DNA of 7,559 nt from positions 1 through 7,559 of the forward strand of contig JAFTMP010000175.1 in the NCBI GenBank assembly GCA_017452335.1. Reading direction: 5' to 3'. This DNA comes from Clostridia bacterium (GTDB lineage Bacteria; Bacillota; Clostridia; Oscillospirales; CAG-272). Below the pieces are notes generated by a model. The model was not told the origin of the DNA, made no database searches, and was given only the letters and a program-made list of their open reading frames with translations. How positions within the stretch are numbered: position 1 is the first letter of the stretch; each line of letters starts with the position of its first letter. Positions 6,169-7,559 of the stretch are shown piece after piece. Made by a program: the position numbers and the translations under genes.

Positions 6169-6197
6169 ATTCTATGCATCGAAGCGGGAAAAGTTTC
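6169..6197 (-). promoter_or_regulatory. Candidate sigma-E promoter for spoVM
   Basis: On the - strand GAAACTT (6197-6191), a 14-base spacer and CATAGAAT (6176-6169) resemble the sigma-E consensus (KMATATT, 14-15 bases, CATACAHT), with 5 of 7 and 7 of 8 positions agreeing. The -35 starts at the first base after the rsgA stop codon, and the -10 ends 30 bases before the spoVM ATG. B. subtilis spoVM is known to be sigma-E controlled in the mother cell, so the match is in the right place. It was found by eye, without scoring against background. Confidence 0.5.
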
Positions 6198-7121
6198 TTA
6201 TTTCTCCCATTCGTGTTTGTTTTTCAACAGATCATACAGCGCACAATAGCTGTCGTGTCTGCTCTTTGGAATCGCTCCTTGACGAACACGTTCAAGAATC
6301 ACACAACCATCCTCCTTGCGATGGGTACACTTGGTATATTTGCAACAACCAAGCTGCTCCTCAAATTCCGGAAAGTTATGGGGAAGATCGCCGAGCGCAA
6401 AGAAATTGAAATTCTCAAAATCCAGCATGGAAAAGCCCGGCGTGTCTGCAAGAAAGCCTTCGCCCGCACCAAGCAGTTCCTTTAAGGGAAACAGATTCAC
6501 AGAACGGGTGGTATGCTTTCCTCTGCCGATCTTTTCGCTCACATCTCCTGTCTTTAAGGAAAGCGTAGGAAACAACCCGTTCATCAAGGTAGACTTCCCC
6601 ACACCGGACGCACCTGCAAAAGCTGCGATCATTCCGGAATACTTTTCTTTTAACACGCTCAAAAGAAGTTCTCTTCCCTCTTGATCCTCAATGCCTGCCA
6701 CATACACGTCGTATCCTGCGCGGCGGTAAATGGAAAACAGCTCCTCTGCCCTATTGGCACTCAGATCTGATTTGGTTACAATAATCACAGGCTTGATGCA
6801 GTTATGCTCCGCAATGGCAGTAAGCTTGTCAATGTTCTCATAAATCGGATCGGGGGAGGATGCCGCCGTCACGATAAACAACACGTCTAAATTCGCCACA
6901 GGGGGACGAATCAGCGTGCTTTTTCGCTCAAAGATCGTTTCCACTACAGGGTTACCCTGTTCGTCAAAAAACAATTCTACGCGATCGCCCACCAAAAGCT
7001 TGGTACTCTTATGCCGAAATTTTCCCCGCGGTTTGCAGGAAATACGCTGTGCATCTTCAGTATATATCTCATAAAGCCCGCTGTCACAGGAAATAACAAG
7101 TCCCTTTTTAGTCTCTACCAT
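6198..7121 (-). CDS. rsgA: RsgA, small-ribosomal-subunit-dependent circularly permuted GTPase
   Basis: RsgA (YloQ/CpgA in B. subtilis, YjeQ in E. coli) binds the nearly finished 30S subunit and uses GTP hydrolysis to check and complete its maturation. The 307-residue length is normal. An OB-fold covers residues about 1-72. The G domain shows the family's permuted order: G4 motif TKSD (116-119) comes before the P-loop GASGVGKST (170-178), then the GRGKHTTR switch (199-206) and G3 DTPG (226-229). The C-terminal zinc site is C260 (or C259), C265, H267 and C273. ATG 7121 follows AAAGGAG with 7-base spacing and a clear sigma-A promoter. The rpe and thiN genes found after it in B. subtilis are absent, and the upstream neighbour is a divergent gene instead of prkC. 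The next gene downstream is spoVM. Confidence 0.96.
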   Translation of the reverse strand: MVETKKGLVISCDSGLYEIYTEDAQRISCKPRGKFRHKSTKLLVGDRVELFFDEQGNPVVETIFERKSTLIRPPVANLDVLFIVTAASSPDPIYENIDKLTAIAEHNCIKPVIIVTKSDLSANRAEELFSIYRRAGYDVYVAGIEDQEGRELLLSVLKEKYSGMIAAFAGASGVGKSTLMNGLFPTLSLKTGDVSEKIGRGKHTTRSVNLFPLKELLGAGEGFLADTPGFSMLDFENFNFFALGDLPHNFPEFEEQLGCCKYTKCTHRKEDGCVILERVRQGAIPKSRHDSYCALYDLLKNKHEWEK

Positions 7122-7141
7122 ATCTACGCTCCTTTGTTAGA

Positions 7142-7170
7142 ATTATACACGATTTTCCTCCTTCTTTCAA
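7142..7170 (-). promoter_or_regulatory. Sigma-A promoter of rsgA
   Basis: On the - strand TTGAAA (7170-7165), a 17-base spacer and TATAAT (7147-7142) form a near-perfect vegetative promoter, one mismatch from consensus. It lies 20 bases before the rsgA ATG, so the transcript would have a very short leader carrying the AAAGGAG ribosome site. Confidence 0.8.
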
Positions 7171-7208
7171 GAAGAGGAACGAAAAAAGAGAATATTTTTT
7201 TGTAAACC

Positions 7209-7237
7209 TTGCAATTATGAAGAATTTCTGTTACACT
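7209..7237 (+). promoter_or_regulatory. Probable sigma-A promoter of the divergent gene at 7267
   Basis: TTGCAA (7209-7214), 17 bases and TACACT (7232-7237) give 4 of 6 matches in each box, helped by a TG one base before the -10 (TGTTACACT, extended -10 type). The -10 ends 29 bases before the ATG. Its -35 is 38 bases from the -35 of the oppositely directed rsgA promoter, so the two may interfere or share a regulator, although no operator is evident. Confidence 0.55.
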
Positions 7238-7266
7238 ATACGAAGAACACATCAAAGGAGAATCCT

Positions 7267-7559
7267 ATGACAGAGCTTACACAGCTTCTTAACGATATTT
7301 TCACAAGCGGTGCCCTTGAAAAGATCATTTTCAGCAAGAGCATCAACAAAGAGATTAAACGCGCACAAGGACGGATCATTTCCCTTAAAGGGATTCGAAC
7401 GCTCCAGATCGAAACATTTTATAGCGACGGCAAAGCGCGTCACCAAAATATTCTTGAGCAGAACGGCTCTGCCTTTGTTTTGGAGCTCATCGAGCAATAC
7501 AAGCAGATCAATATTTTTACAACCGGTGGAGAATGCGAGATCAAGCGCTCCTCCTCGGG
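7267..7559 (+). CDS. Probable class I SAM-dependent methyltransferase, N-terminal fragment (runs off the window)
   Basis: ATG 7267 follows AAAGGAG at 6-base spacing and opens a frame of 97 codons that continues past the window end. The protein begins MTELTQLLNDIFTSGALEK. The pattern QIETFYSDGKARHQNI, later followed by YKQINIFTTGGECEIKRS, resembles the N-terminal region of a clostridial methyltransferase family (Methyltransf_32-like) in which a substrate-side domain precedes the SAM-binding Rossmann fold. The SAM motif itself would lie beyond the window, so the enzymatic call rests on recall of this N-terminal pattern only. A substrate is not known. Transcription diverges from rsgA. Confidence 0.6.
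   Translation, partial: MTELTQLLNDIFTSGALEKIIFSKSINKEIKRAQGRIISLKGIRTLQIETFYSDGKARHQNILEQNGSAFVLELIEQYKQINIFTTGGECEIKRSSS

Noticed and set aside
5960..6409. 149-codon open frame on the + strand
   Set aside because: It spans the operon promoter, the spoVM terminator, spoVM and the 3' end of rsgA in antisense. The translation is low in family-like features and it crosses a strong hairpin.
1..7559. CRISPR array, tRNA or rRNA, insertion sequence, phage or defence genes
   Set aside because: No regularly spaced direct repeats, tRNA-like cloverleaf, transposase-like frame or terminal inverted repeats were seen by eye. Intergenic gaps are short and filled by promoters and terminators.

Overview
The window looks like a chromosomal segment of an endospore-forming, low-to-mid GC Firmicute of the class Clostridia. 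This rests on strong AGGAGG-type ribosome binding sites, frequent TTG starts, a DegV tail, a ClpC-type ATPase with a doubled N-domain, and a gene for a 27-residue SpoVM-like sporulation peptide directly downstream of rsgA. The genus cannot be told from the sequence alone.

Layout. Positions 1-132 hold the 3' end of a DegV-family gene on the + strand. It is translationally coupled to a ketopantoate-reductase-family oxidoreductase (141-1157). A perfect 15-bp inverted repeat (1160-1205) separates this pair from a convergent block on the - strand and probably terminates both. In transcription order the - strand block runs: a small secreted-type beta-domain protein without a signal peptide (5926-5519), a protein with a SpoIID-like domain and three peptidoglycan-binding-like repeats (5496-4075), a protein with two more such repeats (4063-3530), and a ClpC-like AAA+ unfoldase (3475-1208). 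Gaps of 22, 11 and 54 bases make this a likely four-gene operon. Upstream of it lie the terminator, CDS and candidate promoter of spoVM (6017-6197), then rsgA (7121-6198). A divergent + strand gene, probably a SAM-dependent methyltransferase, starts at 7267 and leaves the window.

How the parts may work together. rsgA is a housekeeping ribosome-assembly GTPase with a good sigma-A promoter. spoVM follows it as in Bacillus subtilis, but the rpe and thiN genes that lie between them there are missing. spoVM has its own sigma-E-like promoter starting at the rsgA stop codon. The next operon encodes three proteins that look made for the cell wall or spore envelope yet have no visible signal peptide, so they may be made in the mother cell and act at the spore surface. 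Its last gene is a ClpC relative without the M-domain insertion or a recognisable ClpP-docking loop. It keeps both N-domain glutamates that bind phosphoarginine in B. subtilis ClpC. The operon is the best candidate in the window for an uncharacterised, probably sporulation-linked system. That role is inferred from domains and neighbours, not shown by the sequence.
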